The notes: a model not told the origin generated them from the letters alone. DNA of 64,000 nt from Aeromonas media (GCF_000819985.1 NZ_CDBZ01000010.1:1-64000); one strand, 5' to 3'; counted from the stretch's first letter, positions 28,441 to 37,206 are shown. Program-made: numbers and translations.

Positions 28441-29103
28441 ATGACGGCCCTGACGATTTTGATGATTATTCTGGCCTATCTGGGCGGCTCGCTGTCCAGT
28501 GCCGTGCTGGTTTCCCGCCTCACGGGTCTGCCGGATCCCCGCGACCATGGCTCCCACAACCCGGGGGCGACCAATGTGCTGCGCCTCGGTGGGCGCATGG
28601 CGGCACTCATCGTCCTGTTGCTCGACGTGCTCAAGGGCATGGCTCCCGTCTATCTCGCCTGGTACCTGCAGATCAAGCCTGTCTATCTCGGTTTCATCGG
28701 TGTCGCCGCCTGTCTGGGTCACATGTATCCCATCTTCTTCCACTTTCGGGGCGGCAAGGGGGTCGCCACGGCGCTCGGCACCATGCTGCCCATCGGCTTT
28801 GCCATGGGGGGCGCCGCGATCGCCACCTGGTTGCTGGTGCTGCTGGTGAGCGGCTACTCTTCACTGGCCTCCATCGTTACCGTGCTGCTGACGCCACTCT
28901 TTACCTACCTGCTCAAACCGGAATATACCCTGCCGGTCTCCCTGCTCTCCTGCCTCATTCTGGTTCGCCATCACGAGAACATCACCCGCCTGCTCAGGGG
29001 CGAGGAATCCCGGCTCTGGGGCCGCCGGGGAGCGGCTTCCCCCACAGAAGTGATAAAAATGAGTGATGCTGCGCAAAAAAGAGACGAACGAGACGAAAAG
29101 TGA
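28441..29103 (+). CDS. plsY: Acyl-phosphate:glycerol-3-phosphate acyltransferase PlsY
   Basis: PlsY is an integral membrane enzyme of phospholipid synthesis that acylates glycerol-3-phosphate from acyl-phosphate. The 220-residue protein shows the catalytic and binding motifs [28 protein letters not shown] and [16 protein letters not shown] in five hydrophobic segments. The ATG at 28441 matches the family N-terminus ([18 protein letters not shown]). The polar C-terminal tail of about 25 residues (after RLWGRRG) is longer than the core family. Its stop lies 47 bp before the tRNA operon. Confidence 0.94.
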   Translation: MTALTILMIILAYLGGSLSSAVLVSRLTGLPDPRDHGSHNPGATNVLRLGGRMAALIVLLLDVLKGMAPVYLAWYLQIKPVYLGFIGVAACLGHMYPIFFHFRGGKGVATALGTMLPIGFAMGGAAIATWLLVLLVSGYSSLASIVTVLLTPLFTYLLKPEYTLPVSLLSCLILVRHHENITRLLRGEESRLWGRRGAASPTEVIKMSDAAQKRDERDEK

Positions 29104-29112
29104 AATTTCCCG

Positions 29113-29141
29113 TTGACCACCTGCCCTAAAATCCGTTTAAT
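29113..29141 (+). promoter_or_regulatory. Sigma-70 promoter of the tRNA operon
   Basis: TTGACC, a 17-nt spacer and TTTAAT precede a GC-rich discriminator (GCGCCC). The expected start point is about 3 nt before the first tRNA. This is the arrangement typical of stringently controlled tRNA promoters. Confidence 0.85.
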
Positions 29142-29150
29142 AGCGCCCAC

Positions 29151-29226
29151 GCCCAGATAGCTCAGTCGGTAGAGCAGGGGATTGAAAATCCCCGTGTCGG
29201 CGGTTCGATTCCGTCTCTGGGCACCA
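29151..29226 (+). tRNA. tRNA-Phe (GAA), copy 1
   Basis: The 76-nt cloverleaf has acceptor GCCCAGA/TCTGGGC, anticodon loop ATTGAAAAT with GAA, the GGTTCGATTCC T arm and an encoded CCA. It is the first gene of a four-tRNA operon. Confidence 0.98.
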
Positions 29227-29278
29227 ATATTTTGGTGCCATGAAAGAAAATTTTGTTCATGCACAACGATTTAAGTGT

Positions 29279-29354
<76 letters not shown>

Positions 29355-29357
29355 TTT

Positions 29358-29433
29358 GCCCAGATAGCTCAGTCGGTAGAGCAGGGGATTGAAAATCCCC
29401 GTGTCGGCGGTTCGATTCCGTCTCTGGGCACCA
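29358..29433 (+). tRNA. tRNA-Phe (GAA), copy 2
   Basis: It is identical over 76 nt to the first tRNA-Phe 131 bp upstream and starts only 3 nt after the tRNA-Thr CCA. Confidence 0.98.
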
Positions 29434-29478
29434 CCATCAAGGCGATGAGATAGCGATATCTGGTCTCCGATAGTTAAT

Positions 29479-29554
29479 TCCTCCTTAGTTCAGTCGGTAG
29501 AACGGCGGACTGTTAATCCGTATGTCACTGGTTCAAGTCCAGTAGGAGGAGCCA
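29479..29554 (+). tRNA. tRNA-Asn (GTT)
   Basis: The 76-nt cloverleaf has acceptor TCCTCCT/AGGAGGA, anticodon GTT in CTGTTAATC, T arm CTGGTTCAAGTCCAG and discriminator G with encoded CCA. It is the last gene of the operon. Confidence 0.97.
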
Positions 29555-29560
29555 ATTAAA

Positions 29561-29593
29561 AAGACCCCTGTCGCAAGACAGGGGTCTTTTTTT
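29561..29593 (+). terminator. Rho-independent terminator of the tRNA operon
   Basis: AGACCCCTGTC, loop GCAA and GACAGGGGTCT are followed by seven T residues, 8 nt after tRNA-Asn. Confidence 0.96.
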
Positions 29594-29806
29594 ATGGTCT
29601 CGCATGCGTATCCCCGCCGTCGGGATGCGCTCGCCAGGATGTTGGCCACAATGGCTTAACGGAAAGCTGAAAGTGCATTAAAAACAGGCAGTAAATGCTA
29701 CATAAATGGTCTCGCCGCTTAAGCTCCTGTACAAGAACTGGTCGGTACAATGGTGCTCATATAGAACAAGGGCTATGAGCCCACAACTAGCATCGACGAG
29801 GCTGTG

Positions 29807-30826
29807 ATGAACTTAAGACTGACACCTGTATGGATTGCATTGACATTGGCTGGCACGGTTGCTCACGCAAGTGACGACATCTACTTCGGTGCCGGTGTCG
29901 GTGCCGCTCACTTCAATGGCCTGAACAAGGTAGAAGGCGTGGAGAGTGGAACCGAAGACGCCTTCACCGGCAACCTCTTCATGGGTTACAACTTCAACGA
30001 AACGTTCGGTGCCGAACTGGGTTACCAGTACGCTGGCCGGGGCAATACCAACGGTGGCATCAACAACAACGCCTACGAAAATCAGGGTGCCACCCTGTCC
30101 GGTATCGCCCGTCTGCCGCTGGGAGAGGATTTTTCCCTGTTTGGTGAAGCGGGTGCCTACTGGTCGCACACCCACGGCTTTGGCGTGACGGATTCCCGCG
30201 TGTCGCCGATGGCTGGCGTCGGTCTGACCTACAAGTTGAACGATGCCCTGGATCTGCAGGCACGCTACCGCTACATGTGGGACGTGGCTGATTTGACCAC
30301 TTACACCGGTGAGCAGTACAAGTCCAACCAGAGCGTGGCGACGCTGGAAGCGGTATATCACCCGTTCCGCACCTCCTACGTTGAGCCTGTTGCTGCTCCG
30401 GTCGTTACAGAAGCGGCTCCCGTGGTTGTCGAGAAGAACTTTGCCCTGAACTCCGACGTGCTGTTTGCCTTTGGCAAAGCCGAGCTGAAGGCTGAAGGTG
30501 TCGAGGCTCTGGATGGTCTGTACAAGCAAATCGTTGAATTCCAGCCCAAAGATGGCAGCGCCATCGTCATTGGTTACAGCGACCGCATCGGTTCCGAGGC
30601 TTATAACCAGAAGCTGTCCGAAGCCCGTGCCCGCACCGTGGCCGACTTCCTGGTCAGCAAGGGTCTGGCCACCAGCAAGATCGCCATCGAAGGCCGTGGT
30701 GAAGCCGACCCGGTCACCGGCACCCAGTGTGACGGCGTCAAGGGCAAGAATGAGCTGATCACCTGCCTGGCACCGGACCGCCGTGTCGAAGTCCGCGTCT
30801 CTGGCGTGCAGGAAGTGCAGCAATAA
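29807..30826 (+). CDS. ompA: OmpA-family outer-membrane porin
   Basis: The 339-residue protein begins with a signal peptide (MNLRLTPVWIALTLAGTVAHA). An eight-stranded OmpA barrel follows (FGAGVGAAHFNGL through SVATLEAVYHPF), then a Pro/Ala/Val linker, then a C-terminal OmpA peptidoglycan-binding domain (NSDVLFAFGKAELKAEG ... LSEARARTVADFLVSKGL ... RRVEVRVSG). Two cysteines near the end (CDGVKGKNELITC) match the disulfide of OmpA-type domains. Start is the ATG five bases after GAGG, rather than the GTG one codon earlier. Aeromonads often carry two tandem ompA genes; only one is present here. Confidence 0.92.
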   Translation: MNLRLTPVWIALTLAGTVAHASDDIYFGAGVGAAHFNGLNKVEGVESGTEDAFTGNLFMGYNFNETFGAELGYQYAGRGNTNGGINNNAYENQGATLSGIARLPLGEDFSLFGEAGAYWSHTHGFGVTDSRVSPMAGVGLTYKLNDALDLQARYRYMWDVADLTTYTGEQYKSNQSVATLEAVYHPFRTSYVEPVAAPVVTEAAPVVVEKNFALNSDVLFAFGKAELKAEGVEALDGLYKQIVEFQPKDGSAIVIGYSDRIGSEAYNQKLSEARARTVADFLVSKGLATSKIAIEGRGEADPVTGTQCDGVKGKNELITCLAPDRRVEVRVSGVQEVQQ

Positions 30827-30849
30827 GCCGACGCCGCTCGGTGGATGTG

Positions 30850-30880
30850 AAGAGGGGATGCCATGGCATCCCCTCTTGTT
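30850..30880 (+). terminator. Terminator of ompA
   Basis: A perfect 28-bp palindrome (arms AAGAGGGGATGCCA) 23 bp after the stop is followed by GTTTG. Beyond it (30881-31141) I see no gene; a ribosome binding site AGAGGT precedes the next start. Confidence 0.85.
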
Positions 30881-31141
30881 TGTCGGGCTTGCGCTTCGCA
30901 GACGGGTAAAACCATCCGTCACGACGTCTGGTGCCCGATCCTTCTGCAATCGCTCGAAAATGTGTCGAACCCTTCCTCTTATACCTTCCCTGTCAGTGAG
31001 TTACAGCCATCATCTTGCCTAGTATGATGGCGTGACGAGCCTGTGTCCCGTTATCCTGCGTCATCCCGGTCCGGGCGTGCGGGCTTCTGATCCCCTCCCT
31101 CGACATCCCGAAGCGGGACAAATCCATGACAGAGGTAATCT

Positions 31142-32485
31142 ATGAATGCGACAGAGCTGTGGCAGCTTTCTCCCGAGCAGTTCAACGAGTGGCGGCGGGA
31201 GAATGACTATCCATTGATTTGGACATTGCTGGTGGCCTCGCTACCTCATTTCGGCGACTGGATGACAGAGCAGAAAATAGAGAAAAGCGTCATCTTCCAG
31301 ATCGGCATCGCCCGTTTCATCAGCTCGCGATCCGTGCTCAGCCTCTGCGTCTACATGAGCGATGACAAGATAAGGCTGTATGAGACTGCCTCGAGTGCTC
31401 TGGAGTCCCTGCGCAAGAGCGGCCTCATCCGCTCCGAATCCCGCTTCGAGCCTTACTGCATGTGGCTGGCCGGCAAGTACGGCAAGGACGAGGTGAAACG
31501 GGTGCAGAGCCTGCTCTCCGTTTCCGAGAACAACAAGGGGGAGGCCCAGGTGCTGGGCAAGCATCGCCTGCTCAACATCGGCGGCGTCGAGCTCAAGAGC
31601 CCCATTATCTCCGGCCGGCTGCTCGACTTCACCTGCCTGGACGAGCTCTCGCTGGACGGTGCCGTCAACAACTCCAAGGTCTATTTGTGGCACTGCTCGG
31701 CCAAGGGGGTGAGGGTCAACGGCGGGGTGATCGGGCTCGATCTGTTCGATTCCCTGCTGTGGGACCACAGGGCCTGGGCCAAGAAGCGGGAGCTGGCGCT
31801 GGAGGACGGGGTGTTTCAGGAGTTCACCATAGAGTGCGAGGAGATCCGCTTTCACTCCTCCCGGGCCGTGCTGAAAAACTTCAACGTCAGTGCCAAGAAC
31901 TTCGATGCCACCATGGAGCACACCAATCTGGACAAGGTGCAGGTGGTCTACAACGAGAATGGCCGGATCGATCACAACGAAGCCAGCAAGCTTTACCGCA
32001 ATGCCAAGCGACTCTTCTCCAGCGTGGGGGACACCGTGGATGCCGGTGAATGCTACTACAAGGAGAAGCTGCACGAGATGAAATCCCTGGCGCGTCCAAG
32101 GGAGCTGTTCAGGGAGCGCTGGTTGCGCAGCGGCTTGATGAAGAAGGGGTGGCTCTCTCTGCTGTGCTACCTCAAGTGTGCCGGCAAGTTTGTCAGCTTC
32201 ATCACCTGGGGATTTGGCGAGCGGCCCATCAGAAGTCTGCTGATGTCGATGGGGGTCATCCTGCTGGCGACCCTGACCTACTTCCTGGCGCCGGAATCCG
32301 TGACCCATGGCCACCTGGGGCGCTCCCTCTACTTCAGCATAGTGACCTTCGTGACCCTGGGTTACGGCGATATCTCCCAGACCTCCTCTCCCCTCCAGCT
32401 GTTGTCGGCCATAGAGGCGTTCTGCGGCATGTTTCTGACCGGTCTCTTCCTCGCCGGCTTTGCTTCGAAAACCAAGCAGTACTGA
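31142..32485 (+). CDS. Two-helix K+-channel-like protein with large unrecognised N-terminal region
   Basis: The C-terminal 90 residues of this 447-residue protein form an ion-channel domain. Transmembrane helix 1 (SLLMSMGVILLATLTYFL, about 363-382), a pore helix with the K+ selectivity filter TLGYGD (about 405-410), and transmembrane helix 2 (LLSAIEAFCGMFLTGLFLAGFA) are visible, ending directly after helix 2. The N-terminal ~350 residues are soluble. Their middle (about 145-270) is rich in short hydrophobic beta-like repeats (ELKSPIISGRLLDF, LSLDGAVNNSKVYLWHCSAKG), reminiscent of pentapeptide-repeat or beta-helix proteins. A basic helical stretch (about 285-350) leads to the membrane. The ligand or gating signal is unknown. 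Confidence 0.72.
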   Translation: MNATELWQLSPEQFNEWRRENDYPLIWTLLVASLPHFGDWMTEQKIEKSVIFQIGIARFISSRSVLSLCVYMSDDKIRLYETASSALESLRKSGLIRSESRFEPYCMWLAGKYGKDEVKRVQSLLSVSENNKGEAQVLGKHRLLNIGGVELKSPIISGRLLDFTCLDELSLDGAVNNSKVYLWHCSAKGVRVNGGVIGLDLFDSLLWDHRAWAKKRELALEDGVFQEFTIECEEIRFHSSRAVLKNFNVSAKNFDATMEHTNLDKVQVVYNENGRIDHNEASKLYRNAKRLFSSVGDTVDAGECYYKEKLHEMKSLARPRELFRERWLRSGLMKKGWLSLLCYLKCAGKFVSFITWGFGERPIRSLLMSMGVILLATLTYFLAPESVTHGHLGRSLYFSIVTFVTLGYGDISQTSSPLQLLSAIEAFCGMFLTGLFLAGFASKTKQY

Positions 32486-32707
32486 CGACCAGGCTGGCGG
32501 TGAGGGGGCAGCCAGCCCCGCCGCCAGAGGCTGAACGTCCATCGATCCCCCCTTCTTCCTTGACGCAGCGGCAGTGGAGCGACTTTATTTAGAGTCATCG
32601 GTCGCGATCGCGATGGATGGCGCGGCAAGCGTTGTACGAGAGAAACACACAGGGGAGCGAGAGCGGTATCGAACAGTCCACAATCGAAGCATAGAAGGAA
32701 TAACGCT

Positions 32708-33307
32708 ATGATATTGAATCACTTATGGGGATTGTATGCGCATCCTCACACCGAATGGCATACCATAGACGAGCGGCATGACAGTTTCCGAAACAGTCTG
32801 ACCCATATCCTGATCGTGGCCCTTATCCCCCCCATCTGCGCCTATTATTCCGCCGTACACATTGGCTGGAGCATTGGTGTCGGGGATCCCATCACCCTGA
32901 CCGCGAACAGCGCTCTCATGCTGTCGATAGCCATGTACGTGACGCTCATCATCGGCGTCCTCGCGCTCTCCTATCTGGTGCACTGGATGGGTCACACCTT
33001 TGGCTCGGATCCCAGCTACACGACGTCGCTCGAGCTCGCAGCCTACACCTCCACACCGCTGTTCATGGTCGGTTTCTCCGCGTTCTTCCCGCACCTCTGG
33101 TTCGTGATGATCATCGGACTCATCGGACTCAGCTACTCGGTTTACCTGCTCTATGTGGGGGTGCCTATCCTGATGCACATTCCCAAGGAGCAGGGGTTCA
33201 TCTATGCCAGCTCCGTGGTCACGGTCGGCCTGGTGTTGCTGGTCTGCGTGCTGGCAGCCACGGCCATTCTGTGGGGATCCGGTTTTGGTCCCGTGTTTAC
33301 CCAGTAG
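32708..33307 (+). CDS. Yip1-family inner-membrane protein
   Basis: The 199-residue integral membrane protein has about five transmembrane segments. It shows the bacterial Yip1 pattern: an N-terminal WGLYAHPHTEWHTIDE amphipathic region, a charged linker, then hydrophobic helices including TTSLELAAYTSTPLFMVGF and SVYLLYVGVPILMHIPKEQ. The family function is unknown in bacteria. AAGGAATAACGCT precedes the ATG. It follows the channel gene on the same strand after a 222-bp gap. Confidence 0.8.
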   Translation: MILNHLWGLYAHPHTEWHTIDERHDSFRNSLTHILIVALIPPICAYYSAVHIGWSIGVGDPITLTANSALMLSIAMYVTLIIGVLALSYLVHWMGHTFGSDPSYTTSLELAAYTSTPLFMVGFSAFFPHLWFVMIIGLIGLSYSVYLLYVGVPILMHIPKEQGFIYASSVVTVGLVLLVCVLAATAILWGSGFGPVFTQ

Positions 33308-33325
33308 CCAGCAAGCCGGCAGAAA

Positions 33326-33356
33326 CGACAAGGGCGCCATCATGGCGCCCTTGTCG
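33326..33356. terminator. Bidirectional terminator hairpin
   Basis: CGACAAGGGCGCC, a 5-nt loop and GGCGCCCTTGTCG give a perfect 13-bp stem between the Yip1 gene and the convergent small secreted-protein gene. There is no strong T-tract on either side. Confidence 0.7.
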
Positions 33357-33414
33357 TGGTACTGGCTCACGCATCTCTGGTTGAGGCAATCCGACGGGGC
33401 TGCCCCAACCAGTA

Positions 33415-33747
33415 TCAGCGCGGGTTGCCGCTGCCGATGCCGAACGGGATGCGGTAGTCACTGCTCTGATCCCCGAGGCTCAGGGTCAGCCTGCCCTGGG
33501 TGCGGCTCGGGATCTGCACCTGCTGGGTGCCCATCAGGTTGGCGTGGACGGAAGCCACCACATCACCAGACTCGTCGCGTACCTCCAGCATGGGGTTGGC
33601 ATTGCCAGCGACAGCCGCACTGGTATGCCAGTTCACGAACAATACACCAGGAGCGGCATTGAAGTCGGCGGGGACGGCAGCCTGGGCAACACCGACACTC
33701 ATCAGGCCTGCGACGGCCAGCATCTTGATTACATTTTTCATGTTCAT
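33415..33747 (-). CDS. Small predicted secreted protein of unknown function
   Basis: The 110-residue protein has a clean Sec signal peptide (MNMKNVIKMLAVAGLMSVGVAQA, cleavage after AQA). The mature part of about 87 residues has a beta-rich pattern (GVLFVNWHTSAAVAG, PMLEVRDESGDVVASVHANL, QVQIPSRTQGRLTLSLGD). I recognise no family. AAGAGAG precedes two in-frame ATGs (33747 and 33741), and either could be used. It has no operon partners. Confidence 0.65.
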   Translation of the reverse strand: MNMKNVIKMLAVAGLMSVGVAQAAVPADFNAAPGVLFVNWHTSAAVAGNANPMLEVRDESGDVVASVHANLMGTQQVQIPSRTQGRLTLSLGDQSSDYRIPFGIGSGNPR

Positions 33748-34129
33748 TCACTCTCTTGATTTTTATGTCATTGGCAAGGCCGGTTCGGCCCGCATCAACG
33801 CATCCTTGCAAGAGGTCATTCAAATAATATGCAGTTCTTTTGCTGACATCAGATACCAACTTTAGGGGGCACAGTCCGGAACGACCTGTTATTTGGCGGC
33901 TTGGCTATCCTGCCTAAGCGATGTAGGAATGGTAATCAGGATCTTGAGCGGTTGTTAGCGAGATAAACTGGCCTATATGTTCAAAAAAAATGAACAAAAT
34001 ATAAGCGAGTGACCGCCCCAGACTCCAGGGTGTAAGCCGATACGGCCATAGAAAGCGGCGATTGACACCGGATTGTCATCTGAAGCGCTTAGGGTGCAAC
34101 CTTATTTTCAATATGGTTCAAGGATGACT
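33748..34129. other. Intergenic region with operator-like elements
   Basis: This 382-bp region separates two divergent genes and contains no gene I can support. It holds an inverted repeat TGTTCA-N7-TGAACA (33978-33996, poly-A spacer) and a possible Pho box (34062-34079). Confidence 0.5.
34062..34079 (+). promoter_or_regulatory. Possible Pho box upstream of the phytase-like gene
   Basis: Two 7-mers, TTGACAC and TTGTCAT, are separated by 4 nt, the geometry of PhoB half-sites (consensus CTGTCAT-N4-CTGTCAT). The second half matches 6 of 7 and the first 4 of 7. A TAGGGT hexamer follows 10 nt later, where a -10 element is expected. Confidence 0.4.
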
Positions 34130-35623
34130 ATGTTCCGCCTCTCTTCCCTCGCGCTCTCTGCCGGTCTGGCTATGACACTGCTGACCGGTTGCAACTCGGA
34201 TAACGACTCCTCTTCGGCCACCGGGTCCGACTACCAGTACAGTACCAAGGCTGTCTATGTCGCTCGCCAGGATGCGGGCAGTTATGAAGCGGCGTCAGCC
34301 GGCTTCACCCCCGTCTTCACCGAACTGGTTGCCCGACATGGCTCCCGTTCCCTGTCCAGCCCCAAGTATGACGTGCTGACCAGGCAAATCTGGGATGCGG
34401 CTTCCCGGCAGGGGGCGCTGACCGATCTAGGTCAGAAGCTTGGCGCCAAGGTGGACGCGGTCACCGCAGCCAACCGGCAATTGGGCTATGGCCTGCTCTC
34501 TGCGGTCGGCAAGGAGGAACATGCCCTGCTGGCGACCCGTCTGGCCGAGCGGCTGCCGGCCCTGCTCGGCAAGGGAGGTGTGCCCGGTTGTATCCGGGTC
34601 GAGACCTCGGGCAAGGACAGAGCCAACGAGAGCGCCTACTACTTCATGGAGAGCCTGGCCAAACGGGTCGATTTCATCACTGACAGCAAGGCTTGTTACG
34701 TGAGCCAGCAGACCCCCTCCGAGATCGACAAGGGGCTGCGCAACAAGTTCGAGCTCTACTTCCACAAGACGGAGCCGGAAGGGGATTACCTCCAGTACCT
34801 GCCCGCCTTCCAGGCCTATATGGCGTTCGTCGGGGATGAGGAGGCGGGCGTGTCCCCGGCGCCCGAGCTGAGCGAAGCGCTCGGTGGCCTCAAGACCCTG
34901 CCCCAGACCCGGGTGATGGCGCGCGAGATGCTTGAACGCCTCTACAGCAAGGCGTTCGTCGACGAGCTGGCTGCCGGCGTCGAATATGTGGCGGTGAACC
35001 CGGAAGATGGTGACAAGACCTATGTGCGTGACGAGGTGGATGCCGCCCTCATGCTCTACAACCTCTTCATCATTGGCCCGGGGATGATCCGCGAGGCGCA
35101 GGCGCAAGGGGCACCCTGGGATCTGGAGCAGTTCATCACCCCGGAGGAGTCGGCCTGGTTCTCCTACCTCTCCGATGCCGAGGACTTCTACGAGAAGGGG
35201 CCGAGCCTTGCCAGCCAGCGCGCTACCTACGCCGTGGCCCAGCCCCTGCTCGACGGCCTGTTCGACGAGGTGCAGACCCAGGTGGTCGAAGGGGCCGGCG
35301 AGCACGTCGCCAAGCTGCGCTTTGCCCATGCCGAGACCTTGATCCCGCTGGCGGCACTGATGCAGCTGGAAGGCAGCCGTCAGAGCGCCCAGCCTGGCGT
35401 GCTGATGAGTCAGGCCAACAACGAATGGCGCGGCGGCTGGGTCTCTCCTTATGCGGCCAACATCCAGTGGGACGTTTACCGTAACGACGCAGGCCGGGTG
35501 CTGGTGAAGATGCTCTACAACGAGAAGGAGCTTGCCTTCAAGGCCGGTTGCTCTCCCATCGCGGTCGGCAGCTTCTTCTATGACTTCGGCGAGCTCAAGC
35601 GTTGCTACGGTTATCCGTCCTGA
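34130..35623 (+). CDS. MINPP-like histidine phosphatase lipoprotein (predicted phytase)
   Basis: The 497-residue protein starts with a lipoprotein signal (lipobox LTGC, Cys21). It belongs to branch 2 of the histidine phosphatase superfamily, with catalytic RHGSR at 69-73 and HAE at 400-402. The HAE triad, in place of HD, is the mark of multiple inositol polyphosphate phosphatases, so release of phosphate from phytate or related esters at the envelope is predicted. The ATG at 34130 was chosen because AAGGA lies five bases upstream and the signal peptide begins there. A possible Pho box lies 51 nt upstream. Confidence 0.82.
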   Translation: MFRLSSLALSAGLAMTLLTGCNSDNDSSSATGSDYQYSTKAVYVARQDAGSYEAASAGFTPVFTELVARHGSRSLSSPKYDVLTRQIWDAASRQGALTDLGQKLGAKVDAVTAANRQLGYGLLSAVGKEEHALLATRLAERLPALLGKGGVPGCIRVETSGKDRANESAYYFMESLAKRVDFITDSKACYVSQQTPSEIDKGLRNKFELYFHKTEPEGDYLQYLPAFQAYMAFVGDEEAGVSPAPELSEALGGLKTLPQTRVMAREMLERLYSKAFVDELAAGVEYVAVNPEDGDKTYVRDEVDAALMLYNLFIIGPGMIREAQAQGAPWDLEQFITPEESAWFSYLSDAEDFYEKGPSLASQRATYAVAQPLLDGLFDEVQTQVVEGAGEHVAKLRFAHAETLIPLAALMQLEGSRQSAQPGVLMSQANNEWRGGWVSPYAANIQWDVYRNDAGRVLVKMLYNEKELAFKAGCSPIAVGSFFYDFGELKRCYGYPS

Positions 35624-35644
35624 CACCCGCCCCTTGCCTTTGAT

Positions 35645-35674
35645 AGAGCGGGCCTGTCATCACAGGCCCGCTCT
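35645..35674. terminator. Terminator hairpin between convergent genes
   Basis: AGAGCGGGCCTGT, loop CATC and ACAGGCCCGCTCT form a perfect 13-bp stem followed by GTTTG on the plus strand. It lies between the phytase-like gene and the convergent exporter gene. Confidence 0.82.
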
Positions 35675-35685
35675 GTTTGGCGGCG

Positions 35686-36561
35686 TCACACCGGGTCGAC
35701 GCGTCGTCGTCCTCCATGCCAGGTAGTGCCCATGGATGCGGCTATGATGGCGGCTATCCCGAGCCACTGGGTCGGAGGCAGTTGCTCCCCCAGCCACAAC
35801 AATCCCATCAGGGCGCCCATGGCGGGCTCGCCGCTGGTCAGGATGCCGTAGCTCTTGAGCGGCAACCGACGCAGGGCAAACATCTCGAGGGAGTAGGGAA
35901 TGGCACTGGAGAGCAGCCCCACCCCGGCGATGGTCAGCACCACGGGGAGGGTGAAAGTGACCTCGCTCGCCCCACCGAGGCCGAAGGGCAGCACCAGCAG
36001 GGTGCCCACCCACATGCCCAGCGCCGGCGCCTGCGCCCCCAGCAGGGCTCCTGCCCGCTTGCCGGTCAGCATGTAGAGCCCCCAGAACACCCCGGCCCCG
36101 AGCGCCAACGCCGCCCCCAGGGGATCGAGGGTCTGTTCGGCCGCCCGCAGCGGCAGCAACAACAGCAGGCCGACGATGGCCAGCGCCAGCCAGAGGAAGT
36201 CTGCCCGATGGCGGGAGCCGAGCAGCGCCACCGTCAAGGGGCCGATGAACTCGATGGCCAGCGCCACGCCGAGGGGGATCCGCTCGATCGCCAGATAGAA
36301 GAGCAGGTTCATGGCCCCAAGCGACAGCCCATAGGGGATGGCCCCCAGCAGGGTGCGCCGATCGAGGGGCATTCGCCAGAGACGAAACACCAGCGAGAGG
36401 AGCAGGGCGGCGCATCCCAGCCGGAACAGGGTCGTGCCTGCGGCTCCCAGCAGGGGGAACAAGGACTTGGCCAGGGAGGCGCCCAGGGTGATCGACAGCA
36501 TGGCGAGGATGACCGCCAACAGGGAGGAGAGGGGGGTGGCGTTTGGCGGCATCTCGTTCAC
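35686..36561 (-). CDS. DMT-family exporter, RhtA-like
   Basis: This 291-residue inner-membrane protein has ten predicted helices in two EamA halves. It aligns with E. coli RhtA throughout (GASLAKSLFPLLGA, YGLSLGAMNLLFYLAIERIPLGVALAIEFIGPL, SSAIPYSLEMFALRRLP, AIIAASMGTTW). RhtA exports threonine, homoserine and other amino acids. It is divergent from an Lrp/AsnC regulator 96 bp away, which probably controls it. The start may be ATG 36561 or ATG 36552. Confidence 0.85.
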   Translation of the reverse strand: MNEMPPNATPLSSLLAVILAMLSITLGASLAKSLFPLLGAAGTTLFRLGCAALLLSLVFRLWRMPLDRRTLLGAIPYGLSLGAMNLLFYLAIERIPLGVALAIEFIGPLTVALLGSRHRADFLWLALAIVGLLLLLPLRAAEQTLDPLGAALALGAGVFWGLYMLTGKRAGALLGAQAPALGMWVGTLLVLPFGLGGASEVTFTLPVVLTIAGVGLLSSAIPYSLEMFALRRLPLKSYGILTSGEPAMGALMGLLWLGEQLPPTQWLGIAAIIAASMGTTWHGGRRRVDPV

Positions 36562-36657
36562 ACCTGAGCAGGGAAAGGGAAGTAAAATATATCTGGCGAT
36601 AGCCGTAATCTCAGTCTAAAACTGGACCTATTCGATAATTTTTATCTCTCTATCCCC

Positions 36658-37116
36658 ATGACCGATAAGTTCGATCTGCTCATCCTCGCCGAGCTGCAAC
36701 AGGATGCCCGTCTGCCCACGCCGGAGCTGGCCCACAGGGTCGGTCTTTCCGCCCCTGCCTGCTATCGCCGCGTTCGCGCCTTGCGGGAGTCGGGTCTCAT
36801 CGAGCGGGAGGTGGCGTTGGTGGCCCCGGCGACCATGGGCTGGCCTATCACCATGCTGGTGCTTGTCACCCTGGAGCGGGATCACGGCCGTATCGTCGAT
36901 GAGATGATTGGCGTTCTGAAAGGGGAGCCTGAGGTGATGGACCTCTGGTATGTGACGGGGGAGCAGGACTTCGTGCTGCAGGTCGCCGCCAGGGACATGG
37001 CGAGCTACGAGCAGTTCACCCGGCGGGTGCTGCATGCCAGGGAGCAGGTGCGCAGCTTCAAGACCCTGGTGGTCATGGGGCAGCACAAGCGTTGCGGCGC
37101 CTTGCTGCCAGGGTGA
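36658..37116 (+). CDS. Lrp/AsnC-family transcriptional regulator
   Basis: The 152-residue protein has an N-terminal AsnC-type helix-turn-helix (FDLLILAELQQDARLPTPELAHRVGLSAPACYRRVRALRESGLI). A C-terminal RAM ligand-binding domain carries EVMDLWYVTGEQDFVLQVAARDMASYEQF. Such regulators sense amino acids. Its divergence from an RhtA-like exporter suggests control of amino-acid export. Confidence 0.9.
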   Translation: MTDKFDLLILAELQQDARLPTPELAHRVGLSAPACYRRVRALRESGLIEREVALVAPATMGWPITMLVLVTLERDHGRIVDEMIGVLKGEPEVMDLWYVTGEQDFVLQVAARDMASYEQFTRRVLHAREQVRSFKTLVVMGQHKRCGALLPG

Positions 37117-37183
37117 GGAAAGATGAGGGTGCCGCCGCCTTTCCCGGAATCAAAGGAGCGCGAAGGGGCCGTCAGGAAAACTA

Positions 37184-37206
37184 AAAGGGCAGGTACTACC
37201 TGCCCC
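37184..37206 (-). terminator. Terminator of the trehalose operon
   Basis: On the minus strand GGGCAGGT-AGT-ACCTGCCC is followed by TTTTAGTTTT, seven bases after the maa stop. Confidence 0.9.
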
